Positions 1-7,700 of a DNA stretch of 26,065 bases are shown here, piece after piece. A program made the translations under genes and the position numbers. The first letter of the stretch is position 1; each line of letters starts with the position of its first letter. The notes under the pieces are model-generated. The model searched no databases. It worked only from the letters and a program-made list of their open reading frames with translations, and was not told where the DNA came from. This DNA comes from Candidatus Omnitrophota bacterium (GTDB lineage: Bacteria > Omnitrophota > Gorgyraeia > 2-01-FULL-45-10), in assembly GCA_041650805.1 (NCBI GenBank), contig JBAZKM010000017.1, forward strand, positions 1-26,065. Reading direction: 5' to 3'.

Positions 1-274
1 TGCCGCACTCAGGGTCCTGTTCACGGCCTGAATTTTTTCGCCGTGCACTGCGGTTTACGTCTCGCGAATTTGCAGGAATTCCCTCGGCCTTTGTGTCAAT
101 AACCCGTTACTTGATAAATCCCCTTTGTACGGGTGCATATATCCTTTCATCTCTTGCCTCGGTCAGTTCCTGCATTCGCTCGACGTAATCCCTTGTGCAC
201 CGATAAGGGATAGCAGGTATTGCCGAAAAAATTCTAATGGCCGTTCACAGTACCCTTCGTGCGGCAGACACGGC
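1..274. other. Unassigned left edge, no gene supported
   Basis: I cannot assign a gene here. On the minus strand one frame is open from about 244 down to the window edge except for one TAA at 107-109, with no good start codon or ribosome binding site, so it may be chance or the remnant of a decayed gene. A small hairpin (ATCCCTT at 188-194 pairing with AAGGGAT at 205-211) is visible. The stretch adjoins the structured repeat that begins near 275. Confidence 0.4.
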
Positions 275-525
275 GAAATTTTTCGTCTCTCATCGAAGGG
301 GCCCCCGATGGTGGGGTATCGACCGGGACCTGAAAATCGCGAGCGGGCATGGATCCCGCCAAACACCTTTAAAAGAGTGTCTATTGATATACTAGGGCTA
401 CCCGACTCGTTTGGCGGGAGAGCGAGCGATTTTCCGGAGTCACATTTTCCTCGCCGGGGAAAATGTGACGTTCCCGGGAGATACCCCACCGGAGAGGGGA
501 CACGTGTAGGAGACGAAAAATTTTA
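275..525. repeat. MITE-like structured repeat, copy L
   Basis: The core at 310-490 has imperfect terminal inverted repeats: GGTGGGGTATC at 310-320 faces GATACCCCACC at 480-490, and the match continues into CCGGGAC-like bases. Inside are two further hairpins: a perfect 12-bp stem (439-450 with 458-469, 7-base loop) and an 11-bp stem (354-364 with 409-419). Similarity to the right-hand copy runs over 296-500. Outside that, AAATTTTTCGTCTC at 276-289 is inverted at 510-523, so the whole unit may span about 275-525. No reading frame is shared sensibly between copies, so it looks non-coding, non-autonomous and structure-driven. The outer arm overlaps the stop codon of the adjacent ATPase gene. Confidence 0.8.
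439..469. terminator. 12-bp hairpin, possible terminator of the importer operon
   Basis: GTCACATTTTCC and GGAAAATGTGAC form a perfect 12-bp stem around a 7-base loop, about 55 bases past the end of the last ATPase gene on the minus strand. It is part of the repeat and has no clean U-tract, so a terminator role is only inferred; no better terminator is visible after that gene. Confidence 0.35.
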
Positions 526-1263
526 GGGCTTGGGATAGAGGTCGAGGACCGAGGAGAGGAGGGTTTTGGTATAGGGCTGGGAGGGGGCGGAGTATACCCG
601 GGCGGCGGGACCCTCTTCGATGATGCGGCCGCCGTGCATGACCGCGACGCGGTCGCACATGAACCTTATGACACGGAGGTCGTGGCTTATGAAGAGGTAC
701 GTCATGGAGAGCCTCTTCTGTATCGCCTTGAGGAGCGTCAGGATCTGGACCTGTATCGTGATGTCGAGGTTCGACACCGGCTCATCGCAGACGATGAATT
801 CCGGGTCGGTCAGGACCGCCCTGGCTATGGCGATCCGCTGGCGTTCGCCTCCCGAGAATTGATGGGGATATTTTTTGAGCGAGGCCTGCGGCAGCTTCAC
901 CATATCCAATACCTCCCTCATCTTCACATCCATGCGGGCGCATTCTCTTTTCAATATCAGGCCTTCCGCCAGGATGTCAGAGACCCTCATCTTCGGGTCC
1001 AGGCTATTGTACGGGTCCTGGAATATCGCCTGGATCCTGCCTGTCGCGCGCCGGACGCTGCCCGAATCCGGCATCAGTATCCCCAGGATGATCTTGCCGA
1101 GCGTCGTTTTCCCGCAACCGGATTCGCCGACAAGACCGAAGACCTCGCCTTTTTCTATCGAGACCGTCACACCGTCTAGTACCCTGGCAAGGCCTACCGT
1201 CTCCCGCATCCGGCCCCTTTGTATGGGGAATGATTTCTTTACATCATCACACTCTATCATCAT
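523..1263 (-). CDS. Peptide-type ABC transporter ATPase (second, OppF/DppF-like)
   Basis: This cytoplasmic ATPase would power import of peptides or a similar solute with the neighbouring permeases. Visible motifs are Walker A (GESGCGKTT), the signature FSGGERQR and Walker B (VCDEPVSNLD), followed by the switch histidine in ISHD. It is 246 residues long, while classical OppF/DppF proteins exceed 300; the C-terminal oligopeptide/dipeptide extension with its cysteine motif is missing. The start overlaps the stop of the preceding ATPase gene in an ATGA, and an alternative ATG follows immediately. Its TAA lies within the outer arm of the adjacent repeat, so the insertion may have set its 3' end, although its partner is equally short. 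The substrate cannot be read from the sequence; NikE-like subunits have a similar length. Confidence 0.9.
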   Translation of the reverse strand: MMIECDDVKKSFPIQRGRMRETVGLARVLDGVTVSIEKGEVFGLVGESGCGKTTLGKIILGILMPDSGSVRRATGRIQAIFQDPYNSLDPKMRVSDILAEGLILKRECARMDVKMREVLDMVKLPQASLKKYPHQFSGGERQRIAIARAVLTDPEFIVCDEPVSNLDITIQVQILTLLKAIQKRLSMTYLFISHDLRVIRFMCDRVAVMHGGRIIEEGPAARVYSAPSQPYTKTLLSSVLDLYPKP

Positions 1264-2048
1264 GCCAGCGCCTTTACAGATTCAAGGAGAGCTATAGTAT
1301 AGGGGTCCTTCGGATTGTAAAACAACTCTTTCGTTCCGCCCGTCTCAACGATCCTGCCCCTCTGCATCACAGCCACCCTGTCGCACATCCTGGCGATTAT
1401 GCCGAGGTCGTGGCTTATGAATAACATCGAGACCTTCCCTTCGCTCCTTATCTCTTCCAGGAGATCGAGTATCTTCGCCTGGACCGTGACATCCAGCGCC
1501 GTCGTCGGTTCGTCAAGGATGAGCAGCTCCGGCGAATTGACCAGCGCCATCGCTATCATCACGCGCTGCCTGGTCCCTCCTGACAGCTGGTGAGGATAGT
1601 CATGGAATATTTTGGATGGCTCGGGTATATGAACGCGCTCCAGATATTCAAGGCATAACCCCTTCGCCCCGGCCGGACCGCCCTGCCGCCTGTGCGCGAT
1701 GACCGCTTCCATCATCTGCTCCCCTATGGTAAATACCGGGTTAAAAGAGCTGAGCGGCTCCTGGAATATCATGGCTATCCTTGATCCCCGGATAGAACGC
1801 AGGTCCTCTTCGCCCGCTTTAAATATGTCAATGCCGTTAAAGACGATCTCGCCGCCGGCTATGGCGCCCTGAGACGGTATAAGTTTAAGGATGGAGAGCG
1901 CCGTCATCGTCTTGCCGGAGCCGGACTCCCCTACGAGGCCGAATACCTCCTTATCCCGGATATCGAAGCTCACATCGTCGACGGCTTTCGTCGTCCCGGG
2001 CCCGGCGCCGAATTGGACCTTAAGATTTTTGACCTGCAGGATATTCAT
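1260..2048 (-). CDS. Peptide-type ABC transporter ATPase (first, OppD/DppD-like)
   Basis: This is the partner ATPase of the importer. Walker A (GESGSGKT), a Q-loop region (IFQEPLSSFNP), the signature LSGGTRQR (usually LSGGMRQR) and Walker B (LLILDEPTTALD) are all present and intact. At 262 residues it also lacks the long C-terminal oligo-HPY segment of OppD/DppD. The gene starts 7 bases after the first-upstream permease gene stops and overlaps the next ATPase gene by 4 bases, so translation of the two ATPases is probably coupled. The family is certain; the substrate is not. Confidence 0.92.
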   Translation of the reverse strand: MNILQVKNLKVQFGAGPGTTKAVDDVSFDIRDKEVFGLVGESGSGKTMTALSILKLIPSQGAIAGGEIVFNGIDIFKAGEEDLRSIRGSRIAMIFQEPLSSFNPVFTIGEQMMEAVIAHRRQGGPAGAKGLCLEYLERVHIPEPSKIFHDYPHQLSGGTRQRVMIAMALVNSPELLILDEPTTALDVTVQAKILDLLEEIRSEGKVSMLFISHDLGIIARMCDRVAVMQRGRIVETGGTKELFYNPKDPYTIALLESVKALA

Positions 2049-2055
2049 ATTGTCA

Positions 2056-2874
2056 TCATCTCCTCAGCCGCGGCTCCAACGCATCTCTCAGCCCTTCGCC
2101 CAGCAGATTATACGCCAGCACCGTAAGCAATATGAAGATGCCGGGGAATATGGTAAGCCACCACGCAACCCCGAGGGTAGATTTTCCGTCCATAAGTATA
2201 TTCCCCCAGCTCGGGGTCGGCGGCTGGACGCCTATCCCGAGAAAACTCAAGCTCGACTCGACCAGTATCGCCCCGCCCATCCCAAGAGTCGCGCTCACCA
2301 GGACAGGGCCTATGGCGTTCGGTATAAGGTGTTTCATTATGATCCATGCGTCGCTTGCGCCCATGACCCTGGATGCGGCGACGAAATCCCTCTCCTTGAG
2401 CGTCAGGATCTCGGCCCTCACGAGACGGGCCACCCCCATCCAGCCGGTGGCCCCTATGACGAACATTATAGTGAATATGGAGGGCTCGAGGAACGCTATC
2501 ACGGCAAGTATGAGAAAGAATGTCGGGAAACAGAGCATCACATCGACAAACCGCATTATCAGAGAGTCGACCTTCCCTCCGTAATACCCGGAGACCGACC
2601 CGAAGAAGATCCCTATCAGGACCGATATGCCGACCGCGATGAAGCCGATCGAAAGCGATATCCTGGAACCGTACACGATACGCGAGAATATATCGCGGCC
2701 GAGCGTATCGGTGCCCAGGAGGTGTCCGGCCGAAGGGCCGACGAGGACGGCACGGGTGTCCAGGGCGGTCGGATCGTGCGTGGCGATGAACGGCGCAAGC
2801 AAGGCAAAGAGGAGCATGATCATTATGAATACAAGTCCCCCAAAAGCCGCCCTGTTCCCGATCAGCTCTTTCAT
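2056..2874 (-). CDS. ABC transporter permease, OppC/DppC type
   Basis: This inner-membrane permease has 272 residues. An N-terminal membrane segment (about residues 12-32, AFGGLVFIMIMLLFALLAPF) is followed by the typical periplasmic motif HLLGTDTLGRDIFSRIVYGSR, several further hydrophobic segments, and the EAA cytoplasmic coupling loop (AASRVMGASDAWIIMKHLIPN) that docks on the ATPases. The C-terminus LGEGLRDALEPRLRR is classical for the family. It overlaps the OppB-like gene by 4 bases. Confidence 0.94.
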   Translation of the reverse strand: MKELIGNRAAFGGLVFIMIMLLFALLAPFIATHDPTALDTRAVLVGPSAGHLLGTDTLGRDIFSRIVYGSRISLSIGFIAVGISVLIGIFFGSVSGYYGGKVDSLIMRFVDVMLCFPTFFLILAVIAFLEPSIFTIMFVIGATGWMGVARLVRAEILTLKERDFVAASRVMGASDAWIIMKHLIPNAIGPVLVSATLGMGGAILVESSLSFLGIGVQPPTPSWGNILMDGKSTLGVAWWLTIFPGIFILLTVLAYNLLGEGLRDALEPRLRR

Positions 2875-3854
2875 AGCTTGCCCTCGCTTATCCTTATCCT
2901 TGGGTCCGCGTACGAGTAAGCGATGTCGGCGAGGAGGTTGCCCAGGAGCGTAAGGATGGCCCCTATGGACAGGACCCCCATTATGGTCGAGTAATCCCTC
3001 GCCATTACGGAATCATAGAAGAGCCGCCCCATACCGGGTATGGAGAATATCGATTCGAATATGACGCTCCCGCCTATGAGGCCCGGCACCGAAAGACCGA
3101 CGATAGTTATCACCGGGAGGAGGGCGTTCTTCAGGGCATGTTTGTATATGACCTGCTTCTCCGTAAGGCCCTTGGCCCGGGCCGTGCGTATATAATCCTC
3201 ATCTTCCACGCCTATCATCGCCGTGCGCATATACCTGGAGATGCCGGCAAGCCCTCCGAAAGCCGAAATGGCAACGGGAAGGATGAGGTGCCTGGCGATA
3301 TCGGCCGCCTTGCCCAGGAAAGTGAAGTATTCAAAATCGAGCGACCTTATCCCCGATACGGGGAGGAGTCCCAATCTTATGCCAAAGAGGCTCATGAGGA
3401 GGAGAGCGAGCCAGAACTCAGGCGTAGAGAACCCGATGAAGACGCCTACCGTAGTGAGCCGGTCCGCAAAGGACCCCCTCTTTACCGCGGATAATATCCC
3501 TATCGGTATGCCTACGGCCAATATGATCGCGAGGGAAAGGAAACTTATTAAGAGCGTTACCGGTATCCTCTCCATGATCTTTTCCGAGACGGGCCTGTCA
3601 TCAACGTACGACCGACCAAAATCGAAGACCATAAACCGCCTGACCCATTCCAGATATTGGATGTGGACGGGCTTATCCAGGCCGTAAAGCTTCTCCACCC
3701 TGAGGCGCGCCTCATAGGATATCTTCGGGTTGAGGTCCGACTGTATGCCGGTGGGCTTGCCAGGGGCAAGGTGGATCACGAAAAACGAGATCACCGTTAT
3801 GCCGAAGAGCACCGGTACCAGACCCAATAGACGCCTTATGATATAGCGGGCCAT
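2871..3854 (-). CDS. ABC transporter permease, OppB/DppB type
   Basis: This permease has 327 residues and starts MARYIIRRLLGLVPVLFGIT, the standard opening of OppB/DppB proteins. The family features LYGLDKPVHIQYLEWV and an EAA loop (YIRTARAKGLTEKQVIYKHAL) are present, with about six hydrophobic segments. It pairs with the OppC-like subunit to form the translocation pore. The gene begins 3 bases after the stop of the secreted Fn3-like gene and overlaps the next permease by 4 bases, so it sits in the middle of a long operon. Confidence 0.94.
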   Translation of the reverse strand: MARYIIRRLLGLVPVLFGITVISFFVIHLAPGKPTGIQSDLNPKISYEARLRVEKLYGLDKPVHIQYLEWVRRFMVFDFGRSYVDDRPVSEKIMERIPVTLLISFLSLAIILAVGIPIGILSAVKRGSFADRLTTVGVFIGFSTPEFWLALLLMSLFGIRLGLLPVSGIRSLDFEYFTFLGKAADIARHLILPVAISAFGGLAGISRYMRTAMIGVEDEDYIRTARAKGLTEKQVIYKHALKNALLPVITIVGLSVPGLIGGSVIFESIFSIPGMGRLFYDSVMARDYSTIMGVLSIGAILTLLGNLLADIAYSYADPRIRISEGKL

Positions 3855-3857
3855 ATA

Positions 3858-4277
3858 TTATTTTTTTATGACCTTGAACGACTGATGTACCTTATCGCTC
3901 TTCGCGGAACCTGTATAGACCTGCCGGAGCGACCAGGTGTAGACCATCCCGTCACGGAACATATCCGCCTTCAGAGTGACGGAAAATTCATCGGATTTGG
4001 TACGGCGCTTGAGTATCAGCGAAGAGTCGAGCATCGCATATCCTTCATACAACCGGAAGTCATAATATGCCCGCCTCATGGAGTCACCCTCATGCGGGCT
4101 CCATTTGAATTCGAGTTCGCCCTTTCCGGTAAGGACCACTTCTTCGGTGGCAGGCGATATCAGACGCGGCGCCGGCACCATCTCGAATTCACTCTGGAGC
4201 CGGTATCGCATGGCAAAGAGCGGTTCGGTCAAGAGCGCCAGGGCCGCAACGGCTAAAAAAATGGTCCTTTTCCTCAT
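3858..4277 (-). CDS. Secreted Fn3/Ig-like protein, unknown function
   Basis: I do not recognise this 139-residue protein. It has a clear signal peptide (MRKRT, then a hydrophobic stretch, with likely cleavage after LFA at residue 22). The rest resembles one beta-sandwich domain of the fibronectin III type: PAPRLISPAT at the start, then FKWSP, YDFRLYEG and VYTWSLRQVY, a pattern common in exported proteins. There is no lipobox and no membrane anchor. It lies between the PP-loop ATPase and the OppB-like permease inside the importer operon, with gaps of 15 and 3 bases, which suggests a periplasmic role linked to import; that is inference. Confidence 0.75.
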   Translation of the reverse strand: MRKRTIFLAVAALALLTEPLFAMRYRLQSEFEMVPAPRLISPATEEVVLTGKGELEFKWSPHEGDSMRRAYYDFRLYEGYAMLDSSLILKRRTKSDEFSVTLKADMFRDGMVYTWSLRQVYTGSAKSDKVHQSFKVIKK

Positions 4278-4292
4278 ATCTCCTCCGTATCT

Positions 4293-4967
4293 TTATCGAG
4301 GCACCAGGTCACAATAGTAGAAACGCCCGGCCCTGACGACGACTTCACCCTTTTCCCACAGGACCGGCTCCTTGAATATCGGGCCTTCATAGACGAACGA
4401 ATGGAATTCCCCGTTCTCCCCGCACGGGTCGACCGACGGCGGAAGGTCTTTAAGGAACTGCCTGTCGAACTCCCTTCCTGCAAAACTTCCGTCCAGGGCA
4501 TCGGAATCGACGCATGTTATGACCGCCTTAAATCCGCGGGATATGAACTCGCCGGCAAGCGCCGCCGTATCGCCTTTCCATAACGGGAATATGCCTTTGA
4601 GGCCCAGTTCAGCCAGCTTATCCTCCCTGTACTTCCTGAGGTCTTCCAAAAATATATCTCCGAAGGCAACGGAAGAGACGCCTCGCCCGATACTCTCTTC
4701 GAGGAAGGCCCTCATCTTCGACTCATACTCATCGCATGAAGAGCTCTCTGATATATGGACCGTCCCCAGGCCTATGCCCATAGAGAGGGCCTGTCGCTCC
4801 AGGAGGACCCGCCTCACGCCGTGCATGCTTATCCTGTCATATGGCTCTGTCACGGTGCTCAAAAGGAGGTCGATCTCTTTTGAGCCGTCACCCGCCATCC
4901 TGTGAAAGGCGAGCGCGCTGTCTTTGCCGCCGCTCCAGGCCATGATGACCTTCTCTCTCTTCTTCAC
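4293..4967 (-). CDS. PP-loop ATP pyrophosphatase, diphthine-ammonia ligase family
   Basis: This protein belongs to the MJ0570/DPH6-related ATP-binding family. The PP-loop motif MAWSGGKDSALAFHR lies at the N-terminus, and the family signature DPCGENGEFHSFVYEGP lies near the C-terminus. In eukaryotes and archaea, relatives amidate diphthine on elongation factor 2; bacteria lack diphthamide, so the bacterial substrate is unknown and may be another acid adenylated and amidated by this enzyme. I place the start at GTG 4967: it overlaps the binding-protein stop as GTGA, has GAAGG five bases upstream, and gives the usual short lead before the PP-loop. An ATG at 5000 would add 11 residues and a 37-base overlap. 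Expression would be coupled to the binding protein. Confidence 0.85.
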   Translation of the reverse strand: MKKREKVIMAWSGGKDSALAFHRMAGDGSKEIDLLLSTVTEPYDRISMHGVRRVLLERQALSMGIGLGTVHISESSSCDEYESKMRAFLEESIGRGVSSVAFGDIFLEDLRKYREDKLAELGLKGIFPLWKGDTAALAGEFISRGFKAVITCVDSDALDGSFAGREFDRQFLKDLPPSVDPCGENGEFHSFVYEGPIFKEPVLWEKGEVVVRAGRFYYCDLVPR

Positions 4968-6577
4968 CTGTACCTTCGGTCTTTCCCGGGCACATACCAC
5001 CGTATGAAATTATAACCGATCCCTATCTTTGACGCCTCGACACCATGGAACCTCTTATGGACTACGGGCAGCATCTCGGGCGCGTACAGGAAGAGGTACG
5101 GCTGGTCATCGTATATGAGCCGGTGTATTTCGCGGTATATGGCCTCGCGCCTTGGCCGGTCAAACGTCCTCCGTCCCTCGTCCAGCAGTTCATCCACCTT
5201 ATCGTTCCTGTACCCTACGAAATTGAACTCTCCCTCCCCCGTCTTCGATGAATGCCATATGTCGTAACAGTCGGGGTCGCGCGAGAGGAACCAGCCCATC
5301 AGCACCGCCTCAAAACGCCTCTTATCTATGAACTCGTTTATCATGGCGCTCCATTCGAGCACCCTTATCTTCATCCGTATGCCCACCGACTTTAAGGAGC
5401 GCTGTATCATCTCGGCGCATCTCAACCTCTCGGAATTACCCTGGTTCACAAGGACCGTGAACTCAAAATCCCTCCCGTCCTTCTCGACCCATCCGTCGCC
5501 GTCGGAATCCCGCCACCCGGCGAGCGACAAGAGCTCTTTCGCTTTCGACGGATCGCAGGGGGCGGGCTTCACATCGCCGTTGTAGGCCCATGAATCCGGG
5601 ACGAACGGCCCGGTCGTCACCTTTGCGAGCCCGAAGAATATCGTATTTACCATCTCCTCTTTATCTACGGCGTAGTTTATCGCCTGCCTCACCAGCGGGT
5701 CCCGGAACTTCGGGTCCGCGAGGTTGTATCCCATATAGGTGAACCCGAAACTCGGATACCTGAATTTTTGGTAATGATCCCTGAAAAATAGACCGTCGGT
5801 CTGTCTCATATACTGGAGAGGCGTGAGCATGGACAGGTCTACCCCCTGGGTCTCCAGCTCAAGAAATATGGTGGACTCGTCCGGTATTATCCTGTATATA
5901 TAACGGTCGATGTATGGCCTGCCCTCGAAATAGTCATGGTTGGATACGAGCTCTATCTTCTCCCCCGTCTTCCAGGACCTGAACTTATAGGGTCCGGTCC
6001 CAACCGGGTTACGGCCGAAACCGGTACTGTTGAGATCTTCGCCCTTAAGTATATGCTCCGGCATGATCCACATGCCCCAGCTCGATACGGCAGGCGAGAA
6101 CGGCTCTTTGTATGTGACCTTTACGGTATGATCGTCGGGCGTCTCAAGGGACCTCACCCGCTCAAAGTCGCCGCTATAGGGTGTCTTGACGGCCGGGTCT
6201 ACGAGTCTCCTGTACGTGAACTCCACGTCTTTCGAAGTGAACGGCACGCCGTCATGCCACCGCACTCCCTTTCGCAGATGGAACGTTATGCCAAGGCCGT
6301 CGCCGGAGACCTCCCAGCTCTCTGCCAGGTCCCCGGTAAGGTTGATATCCTTGTCATATTTTACAAGGCCGTTGAATATCATGCCGCAGACGTCGCTTGA
6401 GGCGGAATCGGACGCAAGTATGGGAAGAAGGGTGCGGGCGTCGCTGATAGAAGCGACGACTATAGCGTCGCCGTAAGAGGGGCCGTCATCTCCGGAGGCA
6501 TGTACCGCGGCGCTCAATAAAAAAAATACCGCCAAAAGTATCGGCGGTATAGATGACGATCTCTTATATACCTTCAT
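4964..6577 (-). CDS. Periplasmic solute-binding protein, peptide/nickel family (SBP_bac_5)
   Basis: This is the substrate-capturing component of the importer. It has 537 residues and a signal peptide with an AxA-type cleavage site (VHA, about residue 27). Family features include ESWEVSGDGLGITFHLRKG and VRWHDGVPFTSKDVEFTYRR, and YGDAIVVASISDARTLLPIL at the mature N-terminus. There is no lipobox cysteine, so the protein should be free in the periplasm, which implies a diderm cell. It follows secG by 16 bases and is separated from its permease genes by two unrelated genes. A 14-bp palindrome covers its ribosome binding region. Confidence 0.93.
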   Translation of the reverse strand: MKVYKRSSSIPPILLAVFFLLSAAVHASGDDGPSYGDAIVVASISDARTLLPILASDSASSDVCGMIFNGLVKYDKDINLTGDLAESWEVSGDGLGITFHLRKGVRWHDGVPFTSKDVEFTYRRLVDPAVKTPYSGDFERVRSLETPDDHTVKVTYKEPFSPAVSSWGMWIMPEHILKGEDLNSTGFGRNPVGTGPYKFRSWKTGEKIELVSNHDYFEGRPYIDRYIYRIIPDESTIFLELETQGVDLSMLTPLQYMRQTDGLFFRDHYQKFRYPSFGFTYMGYNLADPKFRDPLVRQAINYAVDKEEMVNTIFFGLAKVTTGPFVPDSWAYNGDVKPAPCDPSKAKELLSLAGWRDSDGDGWVEKDGRDFEFTVLVNQGNSERLRCAEMIQRSLKSVGIRMKIRVLEWSAMINEFIDKRRFEAVLMGWFLSRDPDCYDIWHSSKTGEGEFNFVGYRNDKVDELLDEGRRTFDRPRREAIYREIHRLIYDDQPYLFLYAPEMLPVVHKRFHGVEASKIGIGYNFIRWYVPGKDRRYR

Positions 6578-6591
6578 GGGGAATATTCCCC
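6578..6591 (-). promoter_or_regulatory. Palindrome GGGGAATATTCCCC next to the binding-protein start
   Basis: This perfect 14-bp palindrome lies between the secG stop and the ATG at 6577. The left half carries the only Shine-Dalgarno-like bases (AAGGGG), 10 bases from the ATG. In mRNA the GGGG could pair with CCCC just before the start codon and mask the site; as DNA it could bind a dimeric regulator. Confidence 0.5.
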
Positions 6592-6593
6592 TT

Positions 6594-6920
6594 TTAATAA
6601 TCGAACGGGCCGGTATCCGGTAATGGTTGAGGCGTGCCCGACTGGGTCATGGGCATCCTGACCGTCTCTTTAGCGACAAGAGAACGCCCTCTATGGCTCG
6701 TCATTACACCCAGGGTGAGGCAGGTCAGGATATAGACGATGGCTGAGATGGCCGTCGCCCTGGTCAGGAATAAGGATGTCTTCGTCCCGAAAAGGGTCTG
6801 GGTCGAGCTCCCGCCGAACGATTCGGAGAGGCCCCCTCCGCGCCCTGCCTGAAGCAGGATGACCGCTATCAATACCAAGGAGACCACTATATGTATCGCT
6901 ATCACAAGTCCGTATAACAT
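6594..6920 (-). CDS. secG: Protein translocase subunit SecG
   Basis: SecG is the small inner-membrane subunit of the SecYEG channel. This 108-residue protein has the expected two membrane segments (about 3-24 and 52-72) around the conserved loop LLQAGRGGGLSESFGGSS...LFGTKT. A hydrophilic tail of about 35 residues ends in a proline-rich stretch. The position directly after tpiA is the common bacterial arrangement gapA-pgk-tpiA-secG, although here gapA is separate. Confidence 0.95.
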   Translation of the reverse strand: MLYGLVIAIHIVVSLVLIAVILLQAGRGGGLSESFGGSSTQTLFGTKTSLFLTRATAISAIVYILTCLTLGVMTSHRGRSLVAKETVRMPMTQSGTPQPLPDTGPFDY

Positions 6921-6935
6921 GGTTTCACCCCGTTC

Positions 6936-7691
6936 TTATAAACAATTTTTGACTATCCCGGAGAAAGAATCCGCCTTCAGGCTCGCTCCCCCCACGAGCG
7001 CGCCGTCGACGTCTTCCTGCGAGATAAGCTCTTTTATATTGTCCGGCTTCACGCTCCCGCCGTACTGTATCCTGACCTTTTTGGACAGCTCCTCATCGTA
7101 CATCTTCTTCAACAGGTCCCGGATATACCTGTGGACCTCCTGGGCCTGCTCTTTCGTCGCATTGACGCCGGTGCCTATAGCCCATACCGGCTCATAAGCT
7201 ATCACGGTCCGTAACATATCGCTCTTGGGGATACCGGCGAGCGAGTTCTCCACATGGTCCCTTATAACGTCGAACGTCTTCCCGGCCTTCCTGTCCTCAA
7301 GCCTCTCGCCCACGCATACGATCGGCGTAAGCCCTTCTGCCAGGACCGCCTTCGCCTTGCTGTTCACCGTCGCATTCGTCTCCCCGAAGTATTGCCTCCT
7401 TTCGGAGTGGCCCACTATCACATACTCGCAGCCGGCGGATTTCAGCATGGCGGCCGAGACCTCACCAGTAAAGGCGCCTGAATTCTCCCAGTAAACATCC
7501 TGGGCCCCTAACCTTATATTCGTGTCTACGATCAGATCATGCACATCGCTCAATGACGTAAAGGGCGGGCATACTACGATCTCTATCTCCGAGATATCAT
7601 AAAGCGAGCGCTTCAGCATGTTGACGAGCTCTACGGACTCGGGTATCGTCTTATTCAGTTTCCAGTTGCCGGCTATTATTATCTTGCGCAT
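6936..7691 (-). CDS. tpiA: Triosephosphate isomerase
   Basis: This cytoplasmic glycolytic enzyme interconverts dihydroxyacetone phosphate and glyceraldehyde 3-phosphate. Its 251 residues match the family length. Seen directly are AGNWKLNKT with the catalytic lysine, VGHSERRQYFGE with the catalytic histidine, AYEPVWAIGTG with the catalytic glutamate, and the phosphate-binding YGGSVKPDN and GALVGGASL. The start is 9 bases after pgk stops, and secG follows after 15 bases. Confidence 0.98.
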   Translation of the reverse strand: MRKIIIAGNWKLNKTIPESVELVNMLKRSLYDISEIEIVVCPPFTSLSDVHDLIVDTNIRLGAQDVYWENSGAFTGEVSAAMLKSAGCEYVIVGHSERRQYFGETNATVNSKAKAVLAEGLTPIVCVGERLEDRKAGKTFDVIRDHVENSLAGIPKSDMLRTVIAYEPVWAIGTGVNATKEQAQEVHRYIRDLLKKMYDEELSKKVRIQYGGSVKPDNIKELISQEDVDGALVGGASLKADSFSGIVKNCL

Positions 7692-7700
7692 ATTGTCCGC

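Noticed and set aside
2..244. Minus-strand pseudogene at the left edge
   Set aside because: One open frame with a single internal TAA is not rare by chance at this length. It has no start, no motif and no recognised similarity, so it is kept only as an unassigned stretch.
125..526. Open frames on both strands across the left repeat (133 and 108 residues)
   Set aside because: They arise from the inverted repeats. The right copy differs in length and centre so that frames are not kept, and the only shared peptide (around PGTSHFPRRGKCDSG) is a product of the hairpin.
1891..2919. 342-residue plus-strand frame
   Set aside because: It runs antisense through a permease gene with clear motifs and has a low-complexity, charged translation with no recognisable domain.
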